33,370 nucleotides of DNA from Pseudomonadota bacterium (GTDB lineage Bacteria; Pseudomonadota; Alphaproteobacteria; Rhizobiales; Pleomorphomonadaceae), in the NCBI GenBank assembly GCA_018262505.1, contig JAGSYV010000043.1, positions 1 through 33,370 of the forward strand, written 5' to 3'. How positions within the stretch are numbered: position 1 is the stretch's first letter; the number at the start of each line of letters is the position of its first letter. Positions 8,891-19,706 of the stretch are shown here, piece after piece. The position numbers were made by a program, and so were the translations under genes. The notes below the pieces were generated by a model. The model searched no databases. It was not told the origin of the DNA and saw only the letters and a list, made by a program, of their open reading frames with translations.

Positions 8891-10222
8891 TCAGTTGGCG
8901 ACGGGGTCGTCGCCCTTCGGCGGGAAGGCGGCGTTGGCCTGCAGTCCGCGCAACAGATCAAGTGCCAGATTGAGCTGCTTGTCGTTCTTGGGATCGGGCG
9001 GCACGTAGGCCTGGCTGCCGGAAGCCTCGGTGCCTTCAGTCTCGCTCTTGAGATGTCCCTTCAGCGACGCCTCGCCCTTGGTCTCGGTCACCTGATTCTT
9101 GAGATCGTCGGGCAGGTCCTGAAGCACCTCGATGTCGGGATGGATACCCTTGGCCTGGATCGAGTTGCCCGACGGCGTGTAGTAACGGGCTGTGGTCAGG
9201 CGGATGGCGCCGTTCGATCCCAGGGGAATGATGGTCTGTACCGACCCCTTGCCGAAGGACCGCGTGCCGAGGATTGTCGCCCTGCGATGGTCCTGCAGCG
9301 CACCAGCGACGATCTCCGACGCGGAAGCCGAGCCGCCGTTGATCAGCACGATCAAAGGCTTGTCGGCAACCAGCTCACCGGCTTTGGCGGCGTAGCGGCG
9401 GGTATCGCCGTCGTGGCGGCCGCGTGTCGAGACGATCTCGCCCTTGTCGAGGAAGGCGTCCGAGACGGCGATCGCCTGATCCAGCAGGCCGCCTGGATCG
9501 TTGCGCAGGTCGAGCACATAACCCTTGAGCTTGTCGGCGGGGATGGCAGCGTCGATCTTATCGATGGCGGTCTTGAGGCCGTCGAAGGTCTGGGCGGTGA
9601 ACTGGGAGATGCGGACATAGCCGACATCGTCCTTTACCTCGTAGCGCACCGACTGCATCTTGATGACGTCGCGAACGATCTTGACGTCGAAGGGCTTGTC
9701 GGAGCCACGCACGATGGTGAGTGTGATCGACGAGTTGACCGGGCCGCGCATCTTGTCGACCGCGTCGTTGAGCGTCAGCCCCTTGACGTCGGTACCGTCA
9801 ATGGCAGTGATCAGATCACCGGCGCGGATACCTGCCTTGGTGGCGGGCGTGTCGTCGATCGGCGTCACGACCTTGACGACGCCGTCTTCCATGGTGACCT
9901 CGATGCCGAGCCCGCCGAACTCGCCCTTGGTCTGGACCTGCATGTCCTGGTAGCTCTTGGCATTCATGTAGCTCGAGTGCGGATCGAGCGAAGTCAGCAT
10001 GCCGTTGATGGCCGCCTCGATCAATGCCGGCTCGTCAGGCTCCTCGACATAGTCGGAGCGGATTCGCTCGAACACGTCGCCGAACAGGTTGAGTTGGCGA
10101 TAGGTATCGACGCCGGCAGCTACGGCCGACCCGAAACCGGGCAGGCGGTGCTCGAAGGTCAGGGTAGTAACGCCGGCACCAAGAACGGCGCCCGCTGCGA
10201 GTAGCGACAGTTTTCTGATCAT
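8891..10222 (-). CDS. ctpA: S41 carboxy-terminal processing protease (CtpA/Prc family)
   Basis: A 443-residue secreted serine protease. It has an N-terminal signal/anchor (about residues 4-20), an S41 N-terminal region with SLDPHSSYMN, a PDZ domain (about 100-175; GGLGIEVTMEDG, AGIRAGDLITAIDG), and the protease core. The catalytic dyad is readable: Ser300 in NGGSASASEI and Lys325 in SFGKGSVQ, 25 residues apart as in known CtpA/CtpB, with Gln329 following. Such enzymes trim the C-termini of periplasmic proteins, including peptidoglycan hydrolases. ATG 10222 is chosen over an upstream frame extension; it overlaps the EnvC-like stop by 4 nt, so an EnvC-type hydrolase activator and a Ctp protease are made together. 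Confidence 0.95.
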   Translation of the reverse strand: MIRKLSLLAAGAVLGAGVTTLTFEHRLPGFGSAVAAGVDTYRQLNLFGDVFERIRSDYVEEPDEPALIEAAINGMLTSLDPHSSYMNAKSYQDMQVQTKGEFGGLGIEVTMEDGVVKVVTPIDDTPATKAGIRAGDLITAIDGTDVKGLTLNDAVDKMRGPVNSSITLTIVRGSDKPFDVKIVRDVIKMQSVRYEVKDDVGYVRISQFTAQTFDGLKTAIDKIDAAIPADKLKGYVLDLRNDPGGLLDQAIAVSDAFLDKGEIVSTRGRHDGDTRRYAAKAGELVADKPLIVLINGGSASASEIVAGALQDHRRATILGTRSFGKGSVQTIIPLGSNGAIRLTTARYYTPSGNSIQAKGIHPDIEVLQDLPDDLKNQVTETKGEASLKGHLKSETEGTEASGSQAYVPPDPKNDKQLNLALDLLRGLQANAAFPPKGDDPVAN

Positions 10223-11571
10223 CCGCTGACCTTCCGATCCTGCGATGCGACCCACCAGGGGGAGGGATCGATCGAAGTTCCACCTTTGCGAAACTCTACG
10301 TAAAGCACGGGCTGCGTGACGCTGGCATCCAAAGCGGCGGCACTGGCCAGCCGCTGGTTTCCCATGACACCGACGGGCTCGCCCGTCAAAACAAATTGGT
10401 CCAGCTGAACGTCGATCCGTTCCATGCCGGCAAGCACTATATGATAGTCGTCGCCGGCGTCGAGGATCAAGAGCTGTCCGTAAGAGCGGAAGGATCCGGC
10501 ATAAACGACGCGACCGTCGGCCGGCGAAACCACGCGGGCTCCGGCGCGGGTGGCGATCGACTGACCCTGCGAGACGCCGCCAAGGCCATTGTCGTCGCCA
10601 TAGGCCTGCAGGTTGACGCCGCGCACCGGGAGAATCAGTCGTCCCTTGGCGTCGGCGAAGGCGATCGCCGGTCCGAGGCGACCAGCCGTGCCGGGCGCGG
10701 AGGCCGTGGGAGGTTGCGATTCGGTACGGGCTGGCAGCGCCTTCTTCATGCCGGAGATTAGTTCCTCGAGGCTGCGGGCGTGCTTTGCCAGTTCTTCGGC
10801 GCGCGTCTTCTCCGCCGCAAGATCGGCGGATCGTGCTTCGCTCTCGGCTTTTTTCTTGTCGATGAGCAATGCCAAGCGCTGGCGCTCCTCGGCAATGGCG
10901 GCGGCATCGGCCCTGAGACGGTCGCGTTCGGCGGCGGCGCGGGTCCTTTCCGCGACAAGCGCGTCGAGATCGGATTGCAGCGCCTCCGCCTCAAGGCGAA
11001 TTTCCGGCAGCACGGCGCCGACAATGACGGCCGATCGCACCGCCTTCAGGGCGTCCTCCGGGCTGACCACAAGTGCCGGCGGTGGCTGACGACCGATGCG
11101 CTGCGCAGTCGACAGCACGGCGATCAACACGTCGCGCCGGCCGGAGAGCGAGGCACGGATGCGCGCTTCATTGTCGGCACCGCGGGCGAGGCGTTCCTCG
11201 CTGTCGGTAATCGATTGTTCGAGTGTCTGGACGCGGGCGGCCGACGTGACAAGCTGATCGTTGAGCGCTTGCTGGTCACGAGAGAGGCTGGCGATTTGCG
11301 CGGCGATCTCCGCCTGCTTTTCGGCCGATAGCTCCATGGAGCTGCGAAGCTTGGCAAGTTCCTGATCTTTCAGGGCGCGTTCGGCTTCTATTTGGTCTTT
11401 ACTCACGGTGCTGTCGGAGACGGAGACCGGCCGGATCGAAGCGGCTGCCGGTGCAAAGGCGGTGGCTTCAGGCGGTAGTCCTTCCTGAGCGACGACGTAA
11501 GTAGGCAACGCCGCGACAAGGGCGGCGATGATGAGGCGGCGGACTCCGGGACGTCGCGTTTCAAGCGGCAT
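10219..11571 (-). CDS. envC: EnvC-like murein hydrolase activator (coiled coil plus degenerate LytM/M23 domain)
   Basis: A 450-residue secreted protein with an N-terminal signal peptide (LIIAALVAALPTYVVAQ), a long coiled-coil region (about residues 55-280, rich in Glu, Arg, Ala and Gln, with AERDRLRADAAAIAEERQRL) and a C-terminal M23/LytM-like domain (about 305-440). The zinc ligands of active M23 peptidases are not conserved: the first-motif GxxHxGxD position reads GGVSQGQSI and the last HxH region reads YVEFRKGG. This matches EnvC-type activators, which switch on amidases at the division site instead of cutting peptidoglycan. It overlaps ctpA by 4 nt. It starts 106 nt after rlmH. Confidence 0.9.
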   Translation of the reverse strand: MPLETRRPGVRRLIIAALVAALPTYVVAQEGLPPEATAFAPAAASIRPVSVSDSTVSKDQIEAERALKDQELAKLRSSMELSAEKQAEIAAQIASLSRDQQALNDQLVTSAARVQTLEQSITDSEERLARGADNEARIRASLSGRRDVLIAVLSTAQRIGRQPPPALVVSPEDALKAVRSAVIVGAVLPEIRLEAEALQSDLDALVAERTRAAAERDRLRADAAAIAEERQRLALLIDKKKAESEARSADLAAEKTRAEELAKHARSLEELISGMKKALPARTESQPPTASAPGTAGRLGPAIAFADAKGRLILPVRGVNLQAYGDDNGLGGVSQGQSIATRAGARVVSPADGRVVYAGSFRSYGQLLILDAGDDYHIVLAGMERIDVQLDQFVLTGEPVGVMGNQRLASAAALDASVTQPVLYVEFRKGGTSIDPSPWWVASQDRKVSG

Positions 11572-11677
11572 GGACGATGGGCTGTCCGGTAACGGTGCGG
11601 TCGAGCGGCCGAACCTATCGGTCTTTGCGTTAACGCTTCGTCAACCAAGGATCGACGGTGACGAGGCGCCGGGCGGG

Positions 11678-12160
11678 TCAAGGCCGATGGTAGGGGTGGC
11701 CGCTCAGGATGGTGACCGCACGATAAATCTGCTCTGCGGCGAGAATGCGGACGATCTGGTGTGGCCAGGTCAGCCGGCCAAACGAAATGCGATGACCGGC
11801 GCGCGACAAAAGCTCCTGCCCATGGCCATCCGGTCCACCAATTAGCAGGATGGTGTTCGGTGTGCCGCGGTCGCGTGCCTCTCCCAGCATTTCGGCGAAC
11901 CGTTCGGAGGTCGGCGAATCACCTCGCTCGTCGAGGGCAATGAGCAAGGCGCCCGGCGGCAGATCGGCGAGGAGCTCGCGCGCCTCCTCTTCCTTGCGCT
12001 GCAAAGCCTCGCGAGCCCGGCTCTCGACAATCTCGCGCGCGGTGACCGAGGAAAAGCCAATGGCGCGGCCAGCCTTGTCGGCACGGTCGAGGTAGCGGTC
12101 GGCAAGCTCGCGTTCGGGGCCGGCCTTCAGTTTTCCAACAGCGTGAATGGCGATGCGCAT
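11678..12160 (-). CDS. rlmH: 23S rRNA (pseudouridine1915-N3)-methyltransferase RlmH
   Basis: A 160-residue SPOUT methyltransferase that methylates pseudouridine 1915 in helix 69 of 23S rRNA on assembled 70S ribosomes. It starts MRIAIHAVGKLKAGPE, has the central ALDERGDSPTSERFAEML segment and the knot motif LLIGGPDGHG, and ends TILSGHPYHRP, all typical. ATG 12160 is chosen because it gives the conserved family N-terminus; an in-frame ATG 8 codons upstream would add non-conserved residues. It follows rsfS after 186 nt, the usual partner in this neighbourhood. Confidence 0.96.
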   Translation of the reverse strand: MRIAIHAVGKLKAGPERELADRYLDRADKAGRAIGFSSVTAREIVESRAREALQRKEEEARELLADLPPGALLIALDERGDSPTSERFAEMLGEARDRGTPNTILLIGGPDGHGQELLSRAGHRISFGRLTWPHQIVRILAAEQIYRAVTILSGHPYHRP

Positions 12161-12193
12161 AAATCTCTTCTTATTGAGGCGCACACCGTACCG

Positions 12194-12212
12194 GCGGGGC
12201 CAGCGGCCCCGC
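12194..12212. other. GC-rich hairpin in the rsfS-rlmH gap
   Basis: GCGGGGCC-AGC-GGCCCCGC gives an 8-bp perfect stem with a 3-nt loop. It lies 34 nt upstream of rlmH and 135 nt past rsfS. With no T tract in either direction it may be an mRNA processing or pausing element. The same 186-nt gap also holds two near-copies of GTTCGGAAGCT on the minus strand (around 12230-12241 and 12274-12286). Confidence 0.4.
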
Positions 12213-12346
12213 GCGTCGGGGTCATGAGAAGCTTCCGAACCATTTCTGGACCGTCCGCTGTTTCGAAAAGTCTACAGCTTTCCGAACGGATTGTTCCAGA
12301 TCGGGTATCCACATTGCCCGAAAGTCTTCAACCTCGGGCGAACACC

Positions 12347-12769
12347 TCAGCGGCGGCCGGTCGCGGGCGCCGGGTCGGGCGCCCAGATCTTCTCAAGATG
12401 ATAGAACTCGCGCACTTCCGGGCGGAAAACGTGGACAATGACCGAACCCGCGTCGATCAGAACCCAGTCGCAGGCCGGCTGTCCCTCGATAGCGGTGGTA
12501 CCGAAGCCGGCATTCTTCAGATCCTTGGCCAGGTGATCGGCGATGGCACCGACATGACGGCTGGAACGGCCCGTGCAGACCACCATGTGATCGGCGATCG
12601 GCGTCTTGGCGGCAACGTCGATGTCAACGACATCCTCGGCCTTGGCATCGTCAAGGCTGGCGAGAATCGTGTCGAGCAGGGATCGTGGGGAAGGGGTGGC
12701 ATCGCCGGCGGGAAACGCAGCGACGTCGGCAAAGGAATTGGCGCTGAAGGCGCCTTCGGTGAAAGGCAT
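12347..12769 (-). CDS. rsfS: Ribosomal silencing factor RsfS
   Basis: A 140-residue member of the RsfS/Iojap family, which binds ribosomal protein L14 and blocks joining of the 30S and 50S subunits when nutrients are low. The core is clear: LDDAKAEDVVDIDVAAKTPI, then DHMVVCTGRSSRHVGAIADHL, DWVLIDAGSVIVHVFRPEVR and FYHLEKIW. ATG 12769 gives a short non-conserved head before the domain, which is common. The frame is also open upstream for 38 codons, nearly to the nadD stop, with only a TTG at 12883 as far start; that part does not look like the family. It lies between nadD and rlmH as in many bacteria. Confidence 0.94.
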   Translation of the reverse strand: MPFTEGAFSANSFADVAAFPAGDATPSPRSLLDTILASLDDAKAEDVVDIDVAAKTPIADHMVVCTGRSSRHVGAIADHLAKDLKNAGFGTTAIEGQPACDWVLIDAGSVIVHVFRPEVREFYHLEKIWAPDPAPATGRR

Positions 12770-12886
12770 GCTCAGGGGTGCACCTCGTGAAGTGGTCCAC
12801 GGCGGCCGGCCCCATGCCGACAATCGCCGATGATTGAAAGGATGAACCTTGATGGTGACGTTTTCAAGATCGGGCAGGACCAATGG

Positions 12887-13492
12887 CTAAGCGAGTTTGG
12901 CGGTTTGGCGGAGGTCGGTCGACGACAGCGGCACCTTGATGCCAGCGATGAATATCCAGGCGGGCGGTGTGAGGCTCGGCAGCAAAAGGCCGTCACGCTC
13001 GGCAACACGCGCCCGGGCAAAGGTGCGGGCGGCCGGCGAGGCCAGCGCGGCGAAGGTGGCGCCTGGTCGATCGATGACAGCGATAGGCACCATTCGGGCG
13101 ATTTCTCTCCAGCCGCCCCAGCGGTGGAAGGTCGCCCAGTTGTCGGCACCGATGATCAACACAAAGCCGACGGCAGGTCTCAGCGCTTTCAGCCGACGGA
13201 CGAGATCGATGGTGTAGCGCGTGCCGAGCCGCGCTTCGAGGTCGGTAACGACCGCGCGCGGGTGATTGGCGATCCGCCGAACGGCGGCCAGCCGCTGGCC
13301 GACATCCGGCAGGCCGTCCACCGACTTCAAGGGATTGCCTGGACTGACCAGCCACCAGATGCGATCGAGCCCAAGGCGCTGGAGCGCCAGACGCGCCACG
13401 TGGGCATGGCCTCGGTGCGGCGGGTTGAAGGAGCCGCCATAGAGGCCGATGCGCATGCCCGGAAATGTGACGGGGAGGCGAGGTGTCGTCAC
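12887..13492 (-). CDS. nadD: Nicotinate-nucleotide adenylyltransferase
   Basis: A 201-residue enzyme that transfers AMP from ATP to nicotinate mononucleotide, a core step of NAD synthesis. The nucleotidyltransferase signature is plain: [18 protein letters not shown] contains the HxGH motif, and the C-terminal SSTDLRQ is the SxTxxR motif. [11 protein letters not shown] and [11 protein letters not shown] are the nicotinate-site segments. GTG 13492 overlaps the proA stop by 4 nt (GTGA), favouring it as start, although ATG 13456 at the first conserved residue (MRIGLYGG) is also possible. It is translationally coupled to proA. Confidence 0.94.
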   Translation of the reverse strand: MTTPRLPVTFPGMRIGLYGGSFNPPHRGHAHVARLALQRLGLDRIWWLVSPGNPLKSVDGLPDVGQRLAAVRRIANHPRAVVTDLEARLGTRYTIDLVRRLKALRPAVGFVLIIGADNWATFHRWGGWREIARMVPIAVIDRPGATFAALASPAARTFARARVAERDGLLLPSLTPPAWIFIAGIKVPLSSTDLRQTAKLA

Positions 13493-14766
13493 GGCCGCGT
13501 CTGACCGCTGCCGCGCACGCGGTACTTGAAGGATGTCAGCTGCTCGACGCCGACCGGACCACGCGCGTGCATCTTGCCGGTGGCGATGCCGATCTCGGCA
13601 CCCATGCCGAACTCACCGCCATCGGCGAACTGCGTCGAAGCGTTGTGCAGCACAATGGCCGAATCAACGCGGGCGAAGAAGCGAGCGGCCGTTGCTTCGT
13701 CGGCGGTGATGATGCTGTCGGTATGATGCGAGCCGTAGGTTTCGATGTGCTCGATGGCGGCATCGACGCCATCCACCAACGCCACCGAGATGATCGGCGC
13801 CAGATACTCGGTCGACCAGTCAGCCTCCGTCACGGGGACGGCTGCCGGGAAGCGGGCGCGAATTTCCTCGGTCGCCCGGATTTCGCAGCCGCGCTCGTGG
13901 AGGGCGGTCAGGATCGGCAGAAGGTGGGTGTTCGCGACCGCACGGTCGACGAGCAGCGTTTCGGCCGAGCCGCAGACGCCGACGCGCCGAAGCTTGGCGT
14001 TGACGGTGACGGTAACGGCCATGTCGAGGTCGGCAGCCTTGTCGACGTAGATATGGCAGATGCCCTCGAGGTGGGCGAACACCGGCACGCGCGCCTCGGC
14101 TTGCACACGGGCGACGAGGCTCTTGCCGCCACGCGGCACGATGACGTCAATCGACCCGCCGAGGCCGGTCAGCATCTCGCCGACGGCCGCGCGGTCCTTG
14201 ATGGGCACCAATTGGATGGCATCCTCGGGCAGCCCAGCGGTCCGGAGACCGGCAACCAGCGCGGCGAGAATCGCCTGCGATGAGCGAAGCGAATCGGAGC
14301 CGCAGCGCAGAATGGCGGCATTGCCGGCCATCAGACAAAGAGCGCCGGCGTCGGCTGTCACGTTGGGCCGGCTTTCGAAGATGATGCCGATGACGCCGAG
14401 CGGCGTTGCCACACGCTCGATGGCGAGGCCGTTGGGCCGCGTCCAGGCGGCGAGCACCCGGCCGACCGGGTCGGGCAGGGCGGCGATTTCCTCGAGCGCC
14501 TTGGCGATTTCCTCGATGCGAGCGGTGTCCAGCGTGCCACGATCGAGGAAGGAGGCGATGACGCCGCTTTCCTTCATAGCCGCGACATCCAGGGCATTGG
14601 CCTTGAGGATGTCGGCCTGGCGGGCTCGAATCTCGGCGGCCATGACAATAAGCGCCGCCTTCTTTTCCTTGGTGGAGGCGCGGGCGAGGCGTCGAGCGGC
14701 GGCACGGGCACGCCGGCCGATGTCGGCCATCAGATCGTGAACGGAAACGTCGGTCAGTGCGGTCAT
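13489..14766 (-). CDS. proA: Gamma-glutamyl phosphate reductase
   Basis: A 425-residue NADPH-dependent reductase turning gamma-glutamyl phosphate into glutamate semialdehyde, the second step of proline synthesis. It shows the aldehyde dehydrogenase fold signatures of Pro[47 protein letters not shown], the catalytic cysteine in [13 protein letters not shown], and [20 protein letters not shown] near the end. Its start lies 2 nt past the proB stop, so both enzymes of the unstable intermediate are made together. Length and motifs are canonical. Confidence 0.97.
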   Translation of the reverse strand: MTALTDVSVHDLMADIGRRARAAARRLARASTKEKKAALIVMAAEIRARQADILKANALDVAAMKESGVIASFLDRGTLDTARIEEIAKALEEIAALPDPVGRVLAAWTRPNGLAIERVATPLGVIGIIFESRPNVTADAGALCLMAGNAAILRCGSDSLRSSQAILAALVAGLRTAGLPEDAIQLVPIKDRAAVGEMLTGLGGSIDVIVPRGGKSLVARVQAEARVPVFAHLEGICHIYVDKAADLDMAVTVTVNAKLRRVGVCGSAETLLVDRAVANTHLLPILTALHERGCEIRATEEIRARFPAAVPVTEADWSTEYLAPIISVALVDGVDAAIEHIETYGSHHTDSIITADEATAARFFARVDSAIVLHNASTQFADGGEFGMGAEIGIATGKMHARGPVGVEQLTSFKYRVRGSGQTRP

Positions 14767-14768
14767 GT

Positions 14769-17073
<2,305 letters not shown>

Positions 17074-17161
17074 CTACCGTTCTGACGCGGGCCACAGCTT
17101 GCCCTTTAGAGCATCGCGCGGCGAAAATGAACGGATTTTTAGGATTGTGGGGCGCTGAGGA

Positions 17162-17764
17162 TCACGGTCGCCACGGTCGAGCAGCGTGGCGTGCCCGCGT
17201 CAGACACGTATCGACGTGGTCGAGCAGTCGCTCTTCGATCAGGGACGGCCGGCGGCTCACGCCAATAACCTCAAAGCCTTGGCGAGCCTGGATGGTCAGC
17301 GAGGCGATATTGCCCTGAAAGGCGCCTGCCGCGATGGCGTCGACATCGAGATGGGCATAGGCCCAGGTGAGCGTGGCATCGACCGCCTCGCTCATCAGTC
17401 CGTGCCCCCAGAAAGGACGGCCGAGCCAGAAGCCTATTTCCGGCCGAGTGTCGAGGCTGTGCAATGCGACGATGCCGCGCACGCGAGCGCGATCGTCGCC
17501 GCGCAGCGTAAGGCCGAGCGTCGTCGCGGTGCCGAGGCTGGCGGTCGTGCAGCATTGAGCGATGAAATCGGTGGCGTCGTCAACGGTGAAGGGATGCGGC
17601 ACACGTACCAGCCAACGCGCTACCTCGACATCACCGAGGTAGACCGCGACGGCCTCAGCATCGTCTGGCTCCAGCGGCCGAAGAATGAGACGACCCGTCT
17701 CAATGCGCGGGGAGAGAACTGCGCGCGGCCGCCAGGACCCAAAGGCACCGGAAAGCAACTTCAT
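17162..17764 (-). CDS. GNAT N-acetyltransferase (RimJ/RimL type)
   Basis: A 200-residue acetyltransferase. It begins with the family entry IETGRLILRPLEPDDAEAVAVYL, continues with PEIGFWLGRPFWGHGLMSEAV (the acetyl-CoA loop region, here WGHG) and ends with NIASLTIQARQGFEVIG. These are marks of the RimJ/RimL-like GNATs, which acetylate protein N-termini or small amines. Substrate is unknown. It lies between a second GNAT and obgE in the usual Rhizobiales order, where two such genes are common. A 166-nt gap separates it from obgE. Confidence 0.88.
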   Translation of the reverse strand: MKLLSGAFGSWRPRAVLSPRIETGRLILRPLEPDDAEAVAVYLGDVEVARWLVRVPHPFTVDDATDFIAQCCTTASLGTATTLGLTLRGDDRARVRGIVALHSLDTRPEIGFWLGRPFWGHGLMSEAVDATLTWAYAHLDVDAIAAGAFQGNIASLTIQARQGFEVIGVSRRPSLIEERLLDHVDTCLTRARHAARPWRP

Positions 17765-17793
17765 TCCGTACTCACTTCCCTAGTGGTCCGGCT

Positions 17794-17831
17794 TACATCT
17801 CATCGGCGAATGAATCACCCGAATAGATGTA
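17794..17831. repeat. Imperfect inverted repeat upstream of the GNAT gene
   Basis: TACATCT (17794-17800) is repeated inverted as AGATGTA (17825-17831), with a partly pairing interior (CGGCG against CACCCG). It lies 30-67 nt upstream of the GNAT start at 17764, where an operator or leader structure could be. Confidence 0.4.
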
Positions 17832-17858
17832 GGAGCCGAGAGCCGCTAGTACTCACTC

Positions 17859-17891
17859 GTTCCCGGCAGAGTTTGGAATCTGCTCGGGAAC
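17859..17891 (-). terminator. Strong hairpin between the two GNAT genes
   Basis: GTTCCCG-GCAGA pairs with TCTGC-(T)-CGGGAAC: 12 base pairs with a single bulged base and an 8-nt loop. It begins 18 nt past the stop of the upstream GNAT gene (17909, minus strand). No T tract follows, so termination efficiency is uncertain. Confidence 0.45.
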
Positions 17892-17908
17892 TTCAAGGTT
17901 CGCCGGGT

Positions 17909-18607
17909 TCAAATTCGCTCTACCGGAGCCTGAAACTCTCCGCGCCGCTCTCCCCACTCGGCCTTTTCGGCCTCATGATCATGGACGCGCAAAGGCTCCC
18001 AGGCCCTGATACTCTCCCAGGTGCTGCGATCGATGCGGAAACGGTCGATGGCCACCGCAGCACCGCTGCCGACCACCGAGGCCAGTTCCTGTGCCACCAT
18101 CTGGAAACCGCATTTCTCGATCACCCGTCGCCCGGCCGGGTTGGTAACCCGGCAGGCAAACAACAATCTCTCATGTCTCTGGTGAACAAAGGCATAATCG
18201 ATGGCGGCGTGGCAGGCTTCGGTTGCAAATCCCTGGCCCCAATGGCGCTCGCCAAGCCAGCAGCCGATCCAGCCAGGTCCGACCCGGCCGTGCATGTCGA
18301 GCGTCAGGACGCCGATCGGCGTTGGCGCCGCGTCGAATCCCTTGCGGCAGACCAGGTGACGTTGACCGCGCGGATCGACCGGCTCGGCAAGCCAGACACG
18401 GGCGTGCTCGATGCGGTACGGATGGGGTATGCCCACCAGACCGCGAGCAACGGCGGCCGAATTGGCGAGCCGGGCGATGGTCTCGGCATCCTCGTCGACC
18501 GGTGGTCTCAGGATCAACCGCCGCGTCTCGATGGCCGGCCTCACCGCTGCCATCAACGGCCAGCCGCAGGGACTGTCAGGTTCCTCGATCTCGCTTAGTT
18601 CTGACAT
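17909..18607 (-). CDS. GNAT N-acetyltransferase (RimJ/RimL type), second gene
   Basis: A 232-residue GNAT protein with the same architecture as its neighbour: IETRRLILRPPVDEDAETIARLA at about residues 26-48, PGWIGCWLGERHWGQGFATEAC (acetyl-CoA loop HWGQG) and VTNPAGRRVIEKCGFQMV. A C-terminal extension of about 50 residues rich in Arg, Glu and Trp is present. ATG 18607 is preferred because GAGGAGA lies just upstream. It follows rpmA after a strong terminator, so it probably has its own promoter. Substrate is not readable from the sequence. Confidence 0.88.
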   Translation of the reverse strand: MSELSEIEEPDSPCGWPLMAAVRPAIETRRLILRPPVDEDAETIARLANSAAVARGLVGIPHPYRIEHARVWLAEPVDPRGQRHLVCRKGFDAAPTPIGVLTLDMHGRVGPGWIGCWLGERHWGQGFATEACHAAIDYAFVHQRHERLLFACRVTNPAGRRVIEKCGFQMVAQELASVVGSGAAVAIDRFRIDRSTWESIRAWEPLRVHDHEAEKAEWGERRGEFQAPVERI

Positions 18608-18636
18608 GGGGCTCTCCTCGCGCTCCAAATGAAATC

Positions 18637-18662
18637 AGGGGAAGTGGCATCCCACTTCCCCT
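18637..18662 (-). terminator. Intrinsic terminator after rplU-rpmA
   Basis: AGGGGAAGTGG / CCACTTCCCCT: an 11-bp perfect stem with a 4-nt loop, 75 nt past the rpmA stop, followed on the minus strand by the T-rich TGATTTCATTTGG. This should end the ribosomal protein transcript. Confidence 0.75.
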
Positions 18663-18736
18663 GTCACATCGCGCGCCAGAAGCGCGGTCCGTCCGGGTCC
18701 GTGGGACGCCGGCGGGCCGCTTTAGCTCCATCCGGC

Positions 18737-19006
18737 TTACTCAGCTGCCGCCGTCGTTGGCATGACCGAAACGTAGACTCGGCCATTGCTTTTGGTGGCG
18801 AAGGACACGTTGCCCTCCGTGAGGGCGAAGATCGTGTGATCGACGCCCATGCCGACGTTGGCGCCCGGGTGCCACTGGGTGCCGCGCTGGCGGATAATAA
18901 TGTTGCCCGGAATGACGGCTTCGCCGCCGAACTTCTTTACGCCGAGGCGTCGACCGGCCGTATCGCGACCGTTGCGGGACGAACCGCCTGCCTTCTTGTG
19001 AGCCAT
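18737..19006 (-). CDS. rpmA: 50S ribosomal protein L27
   Basis: An 89-residue L27, whose N-terminal tail reaches the peptidyl transferase centre. The start [15 protein letters not shown] and [20 protein letters not shown] are diagnostic. There is no N-terminal processed extension as in Firmicutes. AGGAG sits 8 nt ahead of the ATG. It lies 113 nt downstream of rplU in the universal L21-L27 order. Confidence 0.98.
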   Translation of the reverse strand: MAHKKAGGSSRNGRDTAGRRLGVKKFGGEAVIPGNIIIRQRGTQWHPGANVGMGVDHTIFALTEGNVSFATKSNGRVYVSVMPTTAAAE

Positions 19007-19119
19007 TTCAGTCTCCTGTCTGTCGTATCGTCCTCTGGCGGAGCTGTCTGGCGCTCAACACCTTGATGGACGGTTGTCGGGTCAGGTTCCGGCAGTAGTG
19101 TGGCCGGAACGAAATTTCG

Positions 19120-19434
19120 TCAGGCGGCGTTGATCGCGGTGATCTTCACCGTGGTCAGCAACTGCCGGTGACCGCGCTTGCGCTTGGAATTCTGACGGCG
19201 GCGCTTCTTGAACGAGATCACCTTGGGGCCACGGGTCTGCTCGACCACCTCGGCGACGACGGTGGCACCGGCGATGGTGGGGGCGCCAACGGTAAGGCCG
19301 GCGTCGGAACCGACAGCCAGCACTTCATCGAAGGTGACGGCGGCGCCGTCCTCAAGTTCGATCTTCTCGATGTCGAATACGTCGCCCTCGGCAACCTTGT
19401 ACTGCTTGCCGCCGGTCTTGATTACTGCGAACAT
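19120..19434 (-). CDS. rplU: 50S ribosomal protein L21
   Basis: A 104-residue L21 that binds 23S rRNA. Key stretches are [38 protein letters not shown] and a basic segment [14 protein letters not shown] followed by LTTVKI. Two in-frame ATGs exist: 19434 begins at the family's conserved [11 protein letters not shown]; 19440 adds Met-Thr and is better spaced (5 nt) from an AAGGA. Either may be used; I give the conserved one. Confidence 0.97.
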   Translation of the reverse strand: MFAVIKTGGKQYKVAEGDVFDIEKIELEDGAAVTFDEVLAVGSDAGLTVGAPTIAGATVVAEVVEQTRGPKVISFKKRRRQNSKRKRGHRQLLTTVKITAINAA

Positions 19435-19552
19435 GGTCATGCCAGTCCTTCTTCAGATGGTTCTTGGCCGCGCCGCGCCTTCCGGGCGCGCGACTTGATC
19501 GGCAAACAGAAATACCCTGGACAATAGACCAGGCTCCCGTTTGACCGCGCTC

Positions 19553-19581
19553 TCCCTACACGGAAAGCCCCCGCCGGTCAA
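19553..19581 (-). promoter_or_regulatory. Candidate rplU promoter
   Basis: On the minus strand TTGACC (19581-19576) is followed after exactly 17 nt by TAGGGA (19558-19553). The -35 is good and the -10 is weak. It would give a leader of about 110 nt before rplU. Confidence 0.35.
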
Positions 19582-19646
19582 CGGCGAAGGCCGGCGTTTC
19601 CGGCAACCGCTGGGGACGGGATGCTCTATCGCTTTGTCAGGTGTCC

Positions 19647-19688
19647 AAAAAACCGCTGCCAAAGGGTTTTGCCCCTCTTGCCAGCGGC
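19647..19688 (-). terminator. Minus-strand intrinsic terminator upstream of tRNA-Ser
   Basis: On the minus strand CCGCTGGCAA pairs with TTGGCAGCGG (10 positions, one mismatch) with an inner GGG/CCC pairing, directly followed by six T. This has all the parts of a rho-independent terminator for transcription coming from the right. The nearest minus-strand gene on that side is the deaminase ending at 20783, more than 1 kb away. The hairpin's left arm overlaps the -35 of the tRNA promoter. Confidence 0.65.
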
Positions 19689-19706
19689 TTTGCCCGCGGT
19701 TATGGT
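19678..19706 (+). promoter_or_regulatory. Promoter of tRNA-Ser
   Basis: TTGCCA (19678-19683), a 17-nt spacer and TATGGT (19701-19706) form a near-consensus sigma-70-type promoter. Predicted transcription start near 19713, giving about 36 nt of leader before the tRNA. Confidence 0.55.

Noticed and set aside
8752..10255. A long plus-strand open frame (about 380 codons) antisense to ctpA.
   Set aside because: It is a shadow frame from GC-rich codon bias; the minus-strand S41 protease has all expected motifs.
12770..12883. A 38-codon N-terminal extension of rsfS.
   Set aside because: The only far start is TTG and the residues are not conserved-looking; ATG 12769 is sufficient.
17895..17930. GGTTCGCC-GGGTTCAAAT on the plus strand and GGTAGAGC on the minus strand look like parts of tRNA T and D arms.
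   Set aside because: No acceptor or anticodon stem can be built around them, and most of the minus-strand part is the coding end of the GNAT gene.
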